In this document: positions 1 to 8,598 of the stretch, in pieces
Layout: each line of letters starts with the position of its first letter
Position numbering within the stretch: the stretch's first letter is position 1
DNA from: Fidelibacterota bacterium
Lineage (GTDB): Bacteria > Marinisomatota > Marinisomatia > Marinisomatales > UBA1611
Assembly: GCA_002718285.1 (NCBI GenBank)
Contig: PBAR01000023.1
Coordinates: 1 to 64,000 of the forward strand
Length of the DNA stretch: 64,000 nucleotides
Reading direction: 5' to 3'
Notes under the pieces: generated by a model
Database searches by the model: none
The model's input: only the letters and a program-made list of their open reading frames with translations
What the model was told of the DNA's origin: nothing
Made by a program: the position numbers and the translations under genes

Positions 1-230
1 CTTAATGTATAAATACCTGAAGAACCCCATTGGTCAAGAATATGCTGACCAGATTCGAGAGAGCTAAGATTAACCCAAGCTTCTAATGTTAAAGTGTTTT
101 AATTGGTTAAAGGAGAAGAACTATAAGGGACTTCAACAACATCATCCACCCCATCAAAGCTGAGTGAATAATTATCAGCAGTTAAGAAAGTCAATTGTGT
201 GAGTATTATAATTGAAATTAATCGTTTCAT
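1..230 (-). pseudogene. LamG-domain secreted protein, 5' part, interrupted by in-frame TAA
   Basis: Reading leftwards from an ATG at 230-228, the first 43 codons give a signal peptide (MKRLISIIILTQLTFLTA) and the start of a LamG/concanavalin-like domain (SLSFDGVDDVVEVP). A TAA at 101-99 then interrupts the frame. The same frame continues beyond it with NTLTLEAWVNLSS and runs open to the window edge. That continuation is the usual LamG second strand, and the LamG protein at the other end of the window has TNTLTIESWVK at the same place. So the stop lies inside the domain and is not a natural end. I see a nonsense change in an exported adhesin or carbohydrate-binding type protein. A sequencing error is the main alternative. 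The rest of the gene lies outside the window. Confidence 0.6.
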
Positions 231-566
231 GATATACCCCTGTATTAAAATATTTTAAAAATCAGTGGGTACTACTGGTACTACTCACACTATGAAGAAT
301 CCAGTAGAATTATATTACATAAATATATCATAATATGCATGGGTTTTATTTCCCGACCCGTACCCCCCTTGATTCTGGTTGGGTTAGGAAAAATAGGTTG
401 AGATTTTTAGGTTGGGATTACACGGTTTAAATAATACACCTTATATATGGTAAGACCCCTGCTATATCTATAAGGGCGGGGTAGGGGAGCGTTATTTAAA
501 GTGTGTACCTCAAAAGTGTGTACCTTTTTTGTATATATAATGAATAGGAATGATTAAATATGAAAC
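231..566. other. Non-coding stretch between LamG gene and tRNA terminator
   Basis: No credible reading frame is seen on either strand. The stretch holds a tandem GGTACTACT pair near 268-286, a C-rich then G-rich segment (about 350-490), and the 15-base-period direct repeat listed separately. It presumably carries the promoter of the leftward LamG gene, but I cannot assign promoter boxes. Confidence 0.5.
498..525. repeat. Two direct copies of AAAGTGTGTACCT
   Basis: The 13-base unit AAAGTGTGTACCT occurs at 498-510 and 513-525, separated by two bases. The 15-base period is not a helical repeat. It lies in the non-coding region about 270 bases upstream of the leftward LamG gene and downstream of the tRNA terminator. 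The function is unknown; it may be simple slippage or a paired binding site. Confidence 0.6.
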
Positions 567-596
567 AAAAAAGCCTTATCGTTTGACAAGGCTTTT
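567..596 (-). terminator. Rho-independent terminator of tRNA-Lys
   Basis: A 12-base-pair stem (569-580 with 585-596, one G-U pair, four-base loop) is followed on the minus strand by a U run (572-567). It begins 29 bases after the tRNA 3' end. The stem is A/T-flanked, so it could also act on the plus strand. Confidence 0.85.
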
Positions 597-625
597 CTGA
601 CGAGATGTCTGGTATTTCTCTCGAG

Positions 626-698
626 TGATCCGGGTGAGACTCGAACTCACGGCCAATGGCTTAAAAGGCCACTGCTCTACCAACTGAGCTACCGGATC
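626..698 (-). tRNA. tRNA-Lys (anticodon UUU)
   Basis: The 73-base cloverleaf is complete. The acceptor stem GATCCGG pairs with CCGGATC and is followed by discriminator A. The D arm contains AGCTCAGTTGGTAGAGC, the anticodon loop CTTTTAA gives UUU, and the T arm contains GTTCGAGTC. The CCA end is not encoded, since the next bases on the transcript strand are CTC, so it must be added post-transcriptionally. It stands alone, 72 bases from the LamG side elements, with its own terminator. Confidence 0.97.
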
Positions 699-914
699 AA
701 CAATAATTATTTTATTAATACGGCGCGAAATTTACTGTTTTAAAAAAGATAAATAAAAATCCTTATGTAATTAATTATTATTATTGATTGGATTGATTTT
801 ATAAATAAATAAACAGTAATAAACTAATTACTTGACATTATTGCAATAAAAGCGGAACTTCACTGAGAGATAAGTATTATGTTGTCTTGGGAATATACTT
901 TAAATTTTTTATCA

Positions 915-944
915 TTGGACTAATTTTAAATTAGCTTAGTCCAA
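915..944 (+). promoter_or_regulatory. Competing hairpins in the leader of the TonB receptor operon
   Basis: TTGGACTAA (915-923) is perfectly complementary to TTAGTCCAA (936-944). An inner palindrome CTAATTT/AAATTAG (920-934) overlaps both arms, so the two hairpins are mutually exclusive. They lie 46 bases before the ATG of the receptor gene. They could be a leader switch, an operator or a transcript-stabilising hairpin; no ligand-type riboswitch fold was recognised. Confidence 0.4.
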
Positions 945-990
945 GGTGTTTTGAATCAATCTAAGAAATTAAACAGCAAAAGGAGACAAT

Positions 991-3783
991 ATGCGTATCC
1001 TTAAATCAGTGATATTGTACAGTACAGTCCTGGGAATGCTCTTTGCAGGGCAGACAGGTAAAATTGCCGGTACCATAACAGATAGCCAGTCTGGAGAAAA
1101 TCTCGCAGGATGTAATGTCCTTGTAAAAGGGACACCATTTGGTGCTAGTTCAGATGCCAATGGTGAATACTATATTATTAACTTGGCTCCAGGTTCATAC
1201 GATCTTGAATTTTCTATGATTGGGTATGCCAGTTATACAGCAGAAGGGGTTAGAGTGAATATTGATGTTACAACTCCAGTTAATGCTGCACTATCAACTG
1301 AAGCGCTTCAGATGGCTGGTGTATCGGTAACAGCTGAGAAGCCAATAATTGAAAATACATTGACTTCATCGAAACAAATAGTTTCTGGAGAACTTATGGA
1401 TGGAATGGCAGTCACCGATGTTAATGATGTTGTTAAAACATTACCTGGTGTAACAGAGGTTGGTGGTGATCTCCATATCCGTGGTGGCCGATCAGGTGAA
1501 GAGATGTATCTTGTAGATGGTGCTTCTGTCACTAATGCGGTAATGGGTGGAGAAGCAATACCTGTGAATCCTGGTATGGTTGGAGAGCTACAGCTAATCA
1601 CTGGGACATTTAATGCAGAATATGGACAGGCTATGTCTGGTTTATTTAATACTGTTTTAAAAGATCCAGCAGATGGTTTTCATGCTAGTTTTGGTTTTCG
1701 TACTACCCTTGGTCAGGATTATTTTAAGGCTGATGCTGGAGATTTTAAAGATGCAGCAGTATACTCCGAATCAATGGAAATAGTTGATGATCAAGGAAGT
1801 TATACGTCTGCTGCTGAAGGTACAGATTATACAAAAACATCTTTTGGTGGTGAAAAAACAATTATGGATTTTAGTGCTGGCTTTGGTGGAGGTGCTTTTG
1901 GTGGTCAATTTTCTTTAAGGACTCTCGATGATGCTGGCAGACTTCCAGGTTTAGCTGAAGACATGGTGAATGTTCAGGCAAAAGTGAATTTTCAAGCTGG
2001 AAATAATCTTAAACTAAGTGCTGAAGTAATGAACTATTCTAGGAACGGTTTTTATGATCCGACATACGATGCCGAGCGGATGGACGCTGGTATGGATATC
2101 TGGCAGTGGCTATGGGCAATGGATCAGTATCCTGTCACAGAAGAGAGTGCTACACAGTTTGGTGTAACAGCAAACTATATTATGTCGCCTAGCACAAATG
2201 TTACTGTTCGTGCAGATATGTTGATGCGCAAGCAGGAAGATGGAGCAAAGAATAGTTCTGGTTTTGTGGATTTTGATAGTAATGCCAAAGTAACAACCAC
2301 ATCTAATTATAATGGGGCAGAAGGTCCAAACCATACAAAGGTAATGGAAGATCGGGCTAATTCTAATGCTTGGTATAATATGGAAAATGTATATGGTCAT
2401 TATTTTAAATCAGATGAAAGCATTACTACCATTGGTGCCCACGTTACCAGTCAGTTGAATAACCGTCATCAGCTCAAAGCAGGTTTTGATTATCGTATGT
2501 TTGATCTTGATCGTTGGGGTCATGATGTTTGGTACGGGCGAACCTTAGGATATACAGAAGCTAACCCCAGGCTACAGTATACCAGTTTTGGTGGTGCTAA
2601 GCCAATGGAAATTGCTGCTTATGCTCAAGACCAGATGGAGTTCAATGATATGATATTGAATGTAGGTTTACGCTTTGATGGTTTTAATGCTGGATCCGAT
2701 AAAGGAGTTTGGGCGCCAAATGACCCCATAGCCGATGCAGCTGCTGATCCGGCGGTTAATCCTTTTGATCCATCTAAACGATCTGCAACAGAAATGAAGA
2801 CTCTCATTAGTCCAAGGCTTGGCGCATCCTTTCCAATTGGCGATGATATGGCATTTCGTTATGCTTATGGATCTTTTTTCCAACGACCAGACTTTTATTC
2901 ACTCTTGAATAATCATATGGCGCAAATGGATGGTGGTACTGAGTCAGGCTTCTTTATTTATCTGGGGAATGCGAATCTGGATCCAATGAAAACATCTATT
3001 TATGAAATGGGTCTTCAATACAGTTTATCCAATAATATGAAACTGGATGTCTCAGGTTATCATAAAGACATATCTAATCTTTTAGCTTCCCAGGAAGTAT
3101 ATGCTATACCTTACCGGGATAGTACATCGGCTGGTTGGGGATCAGGTGATGCTTTTGAAGCAGCTCACTACAGTGTGAACGTCAGTGATCACTTTGGTGA
3201 TGTACGTGGATTGGAATTAAGTCTTTCAATGACAGGGCAATCTGGATTAACAGGTCGTGCATCATACACTTATTCTATTGCACGTGCTACCGCTTCAGAT
3301 AAGATCAATGCTGGTAATGGTAGTCTTACCCAGGATGGTGGTGGTATAGCAGCAAATGTATTGACCATGACCACACTGGATTGGCATCGACCTCACATCT
3401 TTAACGGGTTTATCGATTATCATATGGATATGATCGGTCTGTTAAGCCGTGCAGGTGCAAACTTGACTTTTAATTATCAGAGTGGTCTTCCTGTATCGGC
3501 AAGATCTGGTGTAGGAGGTGCTTCTTTAAAAGAGCGGGCACCGTCGACCATCGATGTTAACCTAAAACTGGATGCACGTCTCAATGTTGCAGGAATTAGT
3601 CCCACGGTATATTTGTTGGTTGAAAATGTATTAAACAAACAGAATGTTATAGCGATCGCTGACCCTGGATCCTTTTTTGATGAAGCATCAGCATATCATA
3701 ACATAGCAGCTGGGTCTACAAATAATCTGCTTGCTTATGGAAAACCAATGACGCTTAATCTAGGCGTTCAGATTAATTATTAA
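991..3783 (+). CDS. TonB-dependent outer-membrane receptor with carboxypeptidase-regulatory-like domain
   Basis: The 930-residue protein has a signal peptide (residues 1 to about 20) and a carboxypeptidase-regulatory/CNA-B-like domain (about 23-105, with GKIAGTITDSQSGENLAG). A plug domain follows (about 125-225, with LPGVTEVGGDLHIRGGRSG and YLVDGASV) and then a long beta-barrel to the C-terminus. This is the architecture of TonB-driven importers of large substrates. A good ribosome-binding site (AAAGGAGA) precedes the ATG. It is first in a three-gene operon with a T9SS-sorted secreted protein and a PorV-like protein, suggesting a surface uptake or secretion module. The imported substrate cannot be told from sequence. 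No SusD-like partner follows. Confidence 0.9.
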   Translation: MRILKSVILYSTVLGMLFAGQTGKIAGTITDSQSGENLAGCNVLVKGTPFGASSDANGEYYIINLAPGSYDLEFSMIGYASYTAEGVRVNIDVTTPVNAALSTEALQMAGVSVTAEKPIIENTLTSSKQIVSGELMDGMAVTDVNDVVKTLPGVTEVGGDLHIRGGRSGEEMYLVDGASVTNAVMGGEAIPVNPGMVGELQLITGTFNAEYGQAMSGLFNTVLKDPADGFHASFGFRTTLGQDYFKADAGDFKDAAVYSESMEIVDDQGSYTSAAEGTDYTKTSFGGEKTIMDFSAGFGGGAFGGQFSLRTLDDAGRLPGLAEDMVNVQAKVNFQAGNNLKLSAEVMNYSRNGFYDPTYDAERMDAGMDIWQWLWAMDQYPVTEESATQFGVTANYIMSPSTNVTVRADMLMRKQEDGAKNSSGFVDFDSNAKVTTTSNYNGAEGPNHTKVMEDRANSNAWYNMENVYGHYFKSDESITTIGAHVTSQLNNRHQLKAGFDYRMFDLDRWGHDVWYGRTLGYTEANPRLQYTSFGGAKPMEIAAYAQDQMEFNDMILNVGLRFDGFNAGSDKGVWAPNDPIADAAADPAVNPFDPSKRSATEMKTLISPRLGASFPIGDDMAFRYAYGSFFQRPDFYSLLNNHMAQMDGGTESGFFIYLGNANLDPMKTSIYEMGLQYSLSNNMKLDVSGYHKDISNLLASQEVYAIPYRDSTSAGWGSGDAFEAAHYSVNVSDHFGDVRGLELSLSMTGQSGLTGRASYTYSIARATASDKINAGNGSLTQDGGGIAANVLTMTTLDWHRPHIFNGFIDYHMDMIGLLSRAGANLTFNYQSGLPVSARSGVGGASLKERAPSTIDVNLKLDARLNVAGISPTVYLLVENVLNKQNVIAIADPGSFFDEASAYHNIAAGSTNNLLAYGKPMTLNLGVQINY

Positions 3784-3807
3784 CCACGATGATTTCAGGA
3801 GTTGACT

Positions 3808-5832
3808 ATGAAAAATAAACCAATCTTTAACACAGTCCTGACAGGAATCGTTATCTGTGGACTTATTGGATCTGTTATAGCTAAAGATAGACTTGATGTA
3901 CTTGATCGTTCGAGGGTTGCAGGAAAAACTCTGTCACCTGCATCAGGTCAAACTTATGTCTATCATACCAATGGCAATCTTTGGATGGGTTGGGATTCTT
4001 ATGGGAATACTGGTGACCAGACCTGTAGTGCGATTATCCCTGGATGGGTTTATCCAGGTTCCAACCAATCAGCTGGTCACGGCTACCTTAATTATAACTG
4101 TCGTGCTGGATACTGGATTATTGCCGATATTGGGGGCACTCTATATGAAGGAACCACGGGGCAATATGATATTTCAGAAGGTACTGATCCTGGTGAAACA
4201 AGTGGTGGTTGGGCAGGAAATGACGGTGATTACAATAAAGAGCCTTGGGTGACAAATTCCACATGGACAATTCCAACTGCAAACATCACTGTTAATGCCG
4301 TCAGGCGTTCCTGGAGCTTTAATGGAACAAGTAATTCTTATTTTAAGGTTGGTGAGCATGACTATAATGACTTTGTTATTGATGAAGTTCATGTTATAAA
4401 TAATGGCTCCGCAAATATAGATGGTCTCGTTTTTGGATCAAAAGCCGATCATGACTGTACCTGGAATGTACCTTTCCCCGATTGGGATTATGCATTCTGG
4501 ACTGATGATATAGTGGATTATGATGCGACCTATATGCTAACAATGGAGCTCGATGGTGATGATCCTGGATCGGCGGCTAATGATTTTGGAATCGATGATC
4601 CAGGCCGTGAATACCGTGGCGTTAGGGTTGCTCAGGCACCTTTAGAAATTGCTGGATCAAAATATACTTCTCTAGGCCAGAATGATGTTAATCATATGTG
4701 GTGGACAGGGGATGAAGATCCTCAAACTGCTGCTGCCAGAAATACTATGGCAACTATGGTCAAAGGTGCAGGGGATAAAAAGAATGTAAACCCTACTCCA
4801 CAGGATATGCGCTACTTGCAGTCTTATGGCCCTTACGCGCTTGCAGCTGGAGATACCTTAAAATTTATTACAGCTGTTTTGGCTGGCGCTGGCTTGGCAA
4901 ATACACAACAGGCAGCTGCCAATGCCCGCAAAGCATATGACTGGAATTGGAATTTGCCTAAACCGCCAGCTGCGCCGCAAATAGCTTTAGATGGTGCAAA
5001 AACCAATGCTGCAGGAAAAGTTGAACTAACCTGGACATACAGTGATGCGCAGATTAATGCTGTAGATCCAGATAAAGGGACTGCCGACTTTGCTGGTTTC
5101 CGGATTTATAAAGCTGCTACAGCTCCCCGGCAGAGTTCTTCAGATATTATGACTGCTGAAGGTGTTTCTGCAGATAATTCATCCGAAGGAGGAACCATGG
5201 TGGGTGATCCAAGTCAAGGAACAAAATTTACTTCTGCTGCTACAGGTCCATACACAATGGTTATTGATATTCCGAAGGCCAGTCTTAGCACATATGGAGG
5301 GAATGGAACCTACACCTGGACAGATGAAAAAGTAGCCATTGGGTTAACATACTGGTATTATGTAGCAGCCTATGATGAAGCAGGATCTGATCCTGTTCAT
5401 GGTTCAGTCCCGTCATTGGAAAGCTTTTATACAATGTGTTATCCAATGCAGGCGGCACCAGACGGGGGTGGAGGAACGATTAGTTCGGTCCCTCCGGATG
5501 TAACAGTATCAGTAGAAACATTAACATACGATGGGTTGAGTGGATCTACTACGGATGTGTTTGTAGCACCTAATCCATGGAGGGGAAGTGTTATGGAAAC
5601 TTTTCATGGCTCAACTACTGCAAATACTTATTTTGTGAGATTTTACAATGTTAAGTCTGGAGATGAAATCCGCGTATTTGATGTTGGAGGGAACCTGGTT
5701 TACCAAGGGACTGCGTCTTCAGCTGGTTCATTTGATTGGGATCTAGTTTCCCGAACTCGCAATCAGGTAGTAACTGGAGTTTATTATTGGCAAGTAGGAA
5801 GTCAGTCAGGTAAACTGGCTGTCATCCGCTAA
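3808..5832 (+). CDS. Secreted protein with T9SS-type C-terminal sorting domain
   Basis: This is a protein of about 674 residues. The start is taken as ATG 3808, six bases after a GGAG, rather than the in-frame TTG at 3802. A signal peptide (ending near SVIAKD) precedes a large body rich in Asp, Gly and Trp that I cannot assign to a family. A fibronectin-like stretch with WYYVAAYDEAG occurs around residues 510-525. The C-terminal 85 residues (from VFVAPNPWRG to GKLAVIR) form a T9SS type A or FlgD-Ig-like sorting domain, with PNPW, IRVFDVGGN and VVTGVYYWQ. By family knowledge this would send the protein across the outer membrane. It lies between the receptor (24-base gap) and the PorV-like gene (20-base gap), consistent with one transcript. 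Confidence 0.8.
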   Translation: MKNKPIFNTVLTGIVICGLIGSVIAKDRLDVLDRSRVAGKTLSPASGQTYVYHTNGNLWMGWDSYGNTGDQTCSAIIPGWVYPGSNQSAGHGYLNYNCRAGYWIIADIGGTLYEGTTGQYDISEGTDPGETSGGWAGNDGDYNKEPWVTNSTWTIPTANITVNAVRRSWSFNGTSNSYFKVGEHDYNDFVIDEVHVINNGSANIDGLVFGSKADHDCTWNVPFPDWDYAFWTDDIVDYDATYMLTMELDGDDPGSAANDFGIDDPGREYRGVRVAQAPLEIAGSKYTSLGQNDVNHMWWTGDEDPQTAAARNTMATMVKGAGDKKNVNPTPQDMRYLQSYGPYALAAGDTLKFITAVLAGAGLANTQQAAANARKAYDWNWNLPKPPAAPQIALDGAKTNAAGKVELTWTYSDAQINAVDPDKGTADFAGFRIYKAATAPRQSSSDIMTAEGVSADNSSEGGTMVGDPSQGTKFTSAATGPYTMVIDIPKASLSTYGGNGTYTWTDEKVAIGLTYWYYVAAYDEAGSDPVHGSVPSLESFYTMCYPMQAAPDGGGGTISSVPPDVTVSVETLTYDGLSGSTTDVFVAPNPWRGSVMETFHGSTTANTYFVRFYNVKSGDEIRVFDVGGNLVYQGTASSAGSFDWDLVSRTRNQVVTGVYYWQVGSQSGKLAVIR

Positions 5833-5852
5833 ACCAGAAAGGAAGTTATAGA

Positions 5853-6818
5853 ATGAAGAATAAAATGATTCTAGATAAAATATTGAAGTGGATAATCACT
5901 TCTATATTGGTTTTTTCATTTCATGGATCCATTTTTTCGGAAAGCGATGATGATAAAGTTGGATCTGCTGCATTTAAATTTTTAAACATCCAAACAGATG
6001 CTAGAGGAGCAGGCCTGGGAGGTTTAGCTGCACAGGCTACGGGTGCCAGTGCACTATTCTGGAATCCGGCAGGTATATCTGGATCAACTGGAATGGGCTT
6101 TACAGCAGGTATGACCCAGTGGCTGGTAGAAACACAGGTGATGAATGCCGGGTTTGTGATGCCCATGATGGGCGGTGCTGTTGGCGTTTCACTTGTATCA
6201 GTCAATTATGGAGATATTATGCGCGCTGGATGGGCTGGAACTACAGAATTTGTTTTTGAACCAAACCAAGGGAAATTTACTGCGAGTGATATGTCTTTGC
6301 AGGCAAGTTATGGTAGAAACTTAAGTGATAAATTTTCCATTGGAGGTACAGGGAAAATGCTCACTCAGAGCATTGATGATGTTAGTATCAGTGGAATGGC
6401 ATTTGATATTGGAACCCAGTTTAACACTGGTTACCGTGGAATCAGAATGGGAGCTGTTATTTCAAATTTTGGTCCTGATATTGATTCCCAAGCCCCAGAT
6501 GGTGCTGCTTATGATGAATATCCTGCCATGTCTCTACCTATGACTTTCTCTTTTGGGGTTATAGGAGAAGCAATTCCAGGTTTGAATACAGGTCTTAATA
6601 TTTTAAAGCAGGCAGATATGGCTCAAGAACTGATTGTGAATGGTGAATACAATATTAGTATGGCATCTCTACGTTTTAGCTATAATCTGAATAATCCTCA
6701 GCAGAATATGGCTGTGGGAGCTGGTGTGAATGTAGCTGGTATCAGTGCCAATTTCTCAATGACAATGACAAAGCATTTCGATAGTGTGATGCGCTTTGGA
6801 ATTGGATATTCACTTTAA
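5853..6818 (+). CDS. PorV/PorQ-family outer-membrane protein
   Basis: The 321-residue protein has a signal peptide followed by AAFKFLNIQTDARGAGLGG and ASALFWNPAGI. These are the signature start of the PorV/PorQ (UPF0164) FadL-like barrels. The rest reads as alternating beta strands ending in GIGYSL. In T9SS bacteria PorV receives sorted cargo at the outer membrane and PorQ-type relatives act nearby. Which one this is cannot be decided here. A clear ribosome-binding site (AAAGGAAG) precedes the ATG. Third and last gene of the receptor operon, it is followed within 25 bases by a strong terminator. Confidence 0.85.
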   Translation: MKNKMILDKILKWIITSILVFSFHGSIFSESDDDKVGSAAFKFLNIQTDARGAGLGGLAAQATGASALFWNPAGISGSTGMGFTAGMTQWLVETQVMNAGFVMPMMGGAVGVSLVSVNYGDIMRAGWAGTTEFVFEPNQGKFTASDMSLQASYGRNLSDKFSIGGTGKMLTQSIDDVSISGMAFDIGTQFNTGYRGIRMGAVISNFGPDIDSQAPDGAAYDEYPAMSLPMTFSFGVIGEAIPGLNTGLNILKQADMAQELIVNGEYNISMASLRFSYNLNNPQQNMAVGAGVNVAGISANFSMTMTKHFDSVMRFGIGYSL

Positions 6819-6841
6819 TAAGAATTCTATTAGTTTATTAG

Positions 6842-6872
6842 AAAAAAGCCGCTCTTTATGAGCGGCTTTTTT
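6842..6872 (+). terminator. Rho-independent terminator after the receptor/PorV operon
   Basis: Stem AAAAAAGCCGCTC (6842-6854), five-base loop, GAGCGGCTTTTTT (6860-6872). The stem is GC-rich at its core and ends in six T residues. It is symmetrical but serves the plus-strand operon ending at 6818. Confidence 0.92.
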
Positions 6873-6930
6873 ATTCACTCTGATCGAAGACTAGTAGTTT
6901 ATACAGGTTTTTCCATTAATATAGAACCCT

Positions 6931-8598
6931 ATGCATTTTGCAAAACTAATGCTTATCTCTTTGTCTTGCTTGTTTGCAGGAATACCTGCTACGAATCAAG
7001 ATATCTTATTCTATGATCTAGCCTCAAAACAAGGACTTGATTTTATTCATGATCATGGTGGTAGTGGTGAGAAATATTACGTAGAGACTATGGGATCGGG
7101 GGTTTGTTTATTAGATTATGATAATGATAATGATTTAGATATTTATTTTTGCCAGGGCGCTCCACTTCCTGGCTGGAATAAAAAGATTATTTTAGAAAAT
7201 AAACTTTTCCAGAATAATAACAATATTTGGATTGATGTTACTGATGTTTCTGGTGTTGGTGATGAATCTTACAGTACTGGTTGCGCTTGTGGTGATGTAG
7301 ACAATGATGGAGATGTTGACCTATATGTGACCAATTTTGGTAATGATACTTTTTATCGTAATAATGGTAATGGAACCTTTACAAATGTAACAGATAAATT
7401 ACAAATTAATAACAGTGAGTGGAGTTCCAGTGCGGTTTTCTTTGATATGGACAATGATGGGTTTTTGGATCTGTATGTAACTAATTATGTTGAATATTCC
7501 TTGGACAAAAATCCTTGGTGTGGAGACAGAAGAACAAACAGACGTGCTTATTGTGATCCAGATATTTTTACAGGTGCTTCTGATAAGTTGTTCCATAACT
7601 TGGGTAACTGGATTTTCAAAGATGTCTCATCTTCATCAGGAATATTAGTCCAGAAAGGAAAAGGGTTGGGTGTTGTTTCTGCCGATTTTGATCATGATGA
7701 CGATATAGATATTTATGTAGCAAATGATAAGACAATGAATCATTATTATGTAAATGATGGGTTTGGAAATTTTAGAGAGAACGCTTTATTTATCGGTGTT
7801 GGTTTTAATGAGAATGGTCGAGCTGAAGCAGGTATGGGGGTGGATATTGGCGATGTGAATGGTGATGGCTGGCAGGACCTTTTTGTGACCAATTTTAGTG
7901 GAGAGACGAACACAATTTATATAAATAGCAAGGATGGGTTTTTTAGCGATGAAACTTTCCTACTTGGTCTTGGACAGCCGAGCTTGAATTATTTAGGATT
8001 TGGAACAAAATTTTTCGATATTAATTACGATGGTTGGTTAGATCTTTTTGTGGTTAATGGCCATGTGATAGATAACATACATCTTTTCAATAAAGACTAT
8101 ACTCATGCTCAACCCAAACAAATATTTTTAAATAATCGTAATGGCACATTTAGGGAGCTTTTACCAGAGAATATTGGTGATGCGAGTAAACGAAACGTTG
8201 GCAGAGGCGCTGCTTTCGGAGACTTGGACAACGATGGTGACATAGATGTGGTTGTTGCTAATAATAATGAACGTGCAAATCTCTTAATTAGAAGTGGAAA
8301 GCCGGTAGGTAACTGGATTGGTTTTTTACTGATAGGAGTGGAGTCAAATTACGATGCTATTGGTACCCGTGTTATAATAGAAGCAAAAAATACTAGTCAA
8401 ACAAGATTTGTTACAACTGCAGGTAGCTATTTAGCGGCTAATGATAAGAGAATTTTGTTTGGGTTGATGGATTATTCTAGTATTGATAAAGTAAATATTT
8501 TTTGGCCAAGTGGTAATACCGATAATTTTAATAATTTAGATGTAAATAGATATTACCAAATCAAAGAAGGAGGAAGAATATCCGCTATGCATTATTAA
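6931..8598 (+). CDS. CRTAC1-like secreted protein with FG-GAP repeats and ASPIC/UnbV domain
   Basis: The 555-residue protein has a signal peptide, then at least five FG-GAP/VCBS repeats with Ca-binding-type loops such as DYDNDNDLDIYF, DVDNDGDVDLYV, DMDNDGFLDLYV and DLDNDGDIDVVV. This is a seven-bladed integrin-like propeller fold. The last 110 residues match the ASPIC/UnbV domain (GTRVIIEA, TTAGSYLAAND, VNIFWPSG). Such proteins are exported and are abundant in marine Bacteroidetes-like bacteria; the biochemical role is unproven. It follows the operon terminator by 58 bases, so it is likely its own unit. It is translationally coupled to the TPR gene that begins inside its last seven codons. 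No clear Shine-Dalgarno precedes the ATG. Confidence 0.88.
   Translation: MHFAKLMLISLSCLFAGIPATNQDILFYDLASKQGLDFIHDHGGSGEKYYVETMGSGVCLLDYDNDNDLDIYFCQGAPLPGWNKKIILENKLFQNNNNIWIDVTDVSGVGDESYSTGCACGDVDNDGDVDLYVTNFGNDTFYRNNGNGTFTNVTDKLQINNSEWSSSAVFFDMDNDGFLDLYVTNYVEYSLDKNPWCGDRRTNRRAYCDPDIFTGASDKLFHNLGNWIFKDVSSSSGILVQKGKGLGVVSADFDHDDDIDIYVANDKTMNHYYVNDGFGNFRENALFIGVGFNENGRAEAGMGVDIGDVNGDGWQDLFVTNFSGETNTIYINSKDGFFSDETFLLGLGQPSLNYLGFGTKFFDINYDGWLDLFVVNGHVIDNIHLFNKDYTHAQPKQIFLNNRNGTFRELLPENIGDASKRNVGRGAAFGDLDNDGDIDVVVANNNERANLLIRSGKPVGNWIGFLLIGVESNYDAIGTRVIIEAKNTSQTRFVTTAGSYLAANDKRILFGLMDYSSIDKVNIFWPSGNTDNFNNLDVNRYYQIKEGGRISAMHY

Noticed and set aside
832..880. Sigma-70 promoter with TTGACA at 832
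   Set aside because: No -10 box lies at a usable spacing; the nearest TATTAT is 37 bases away.
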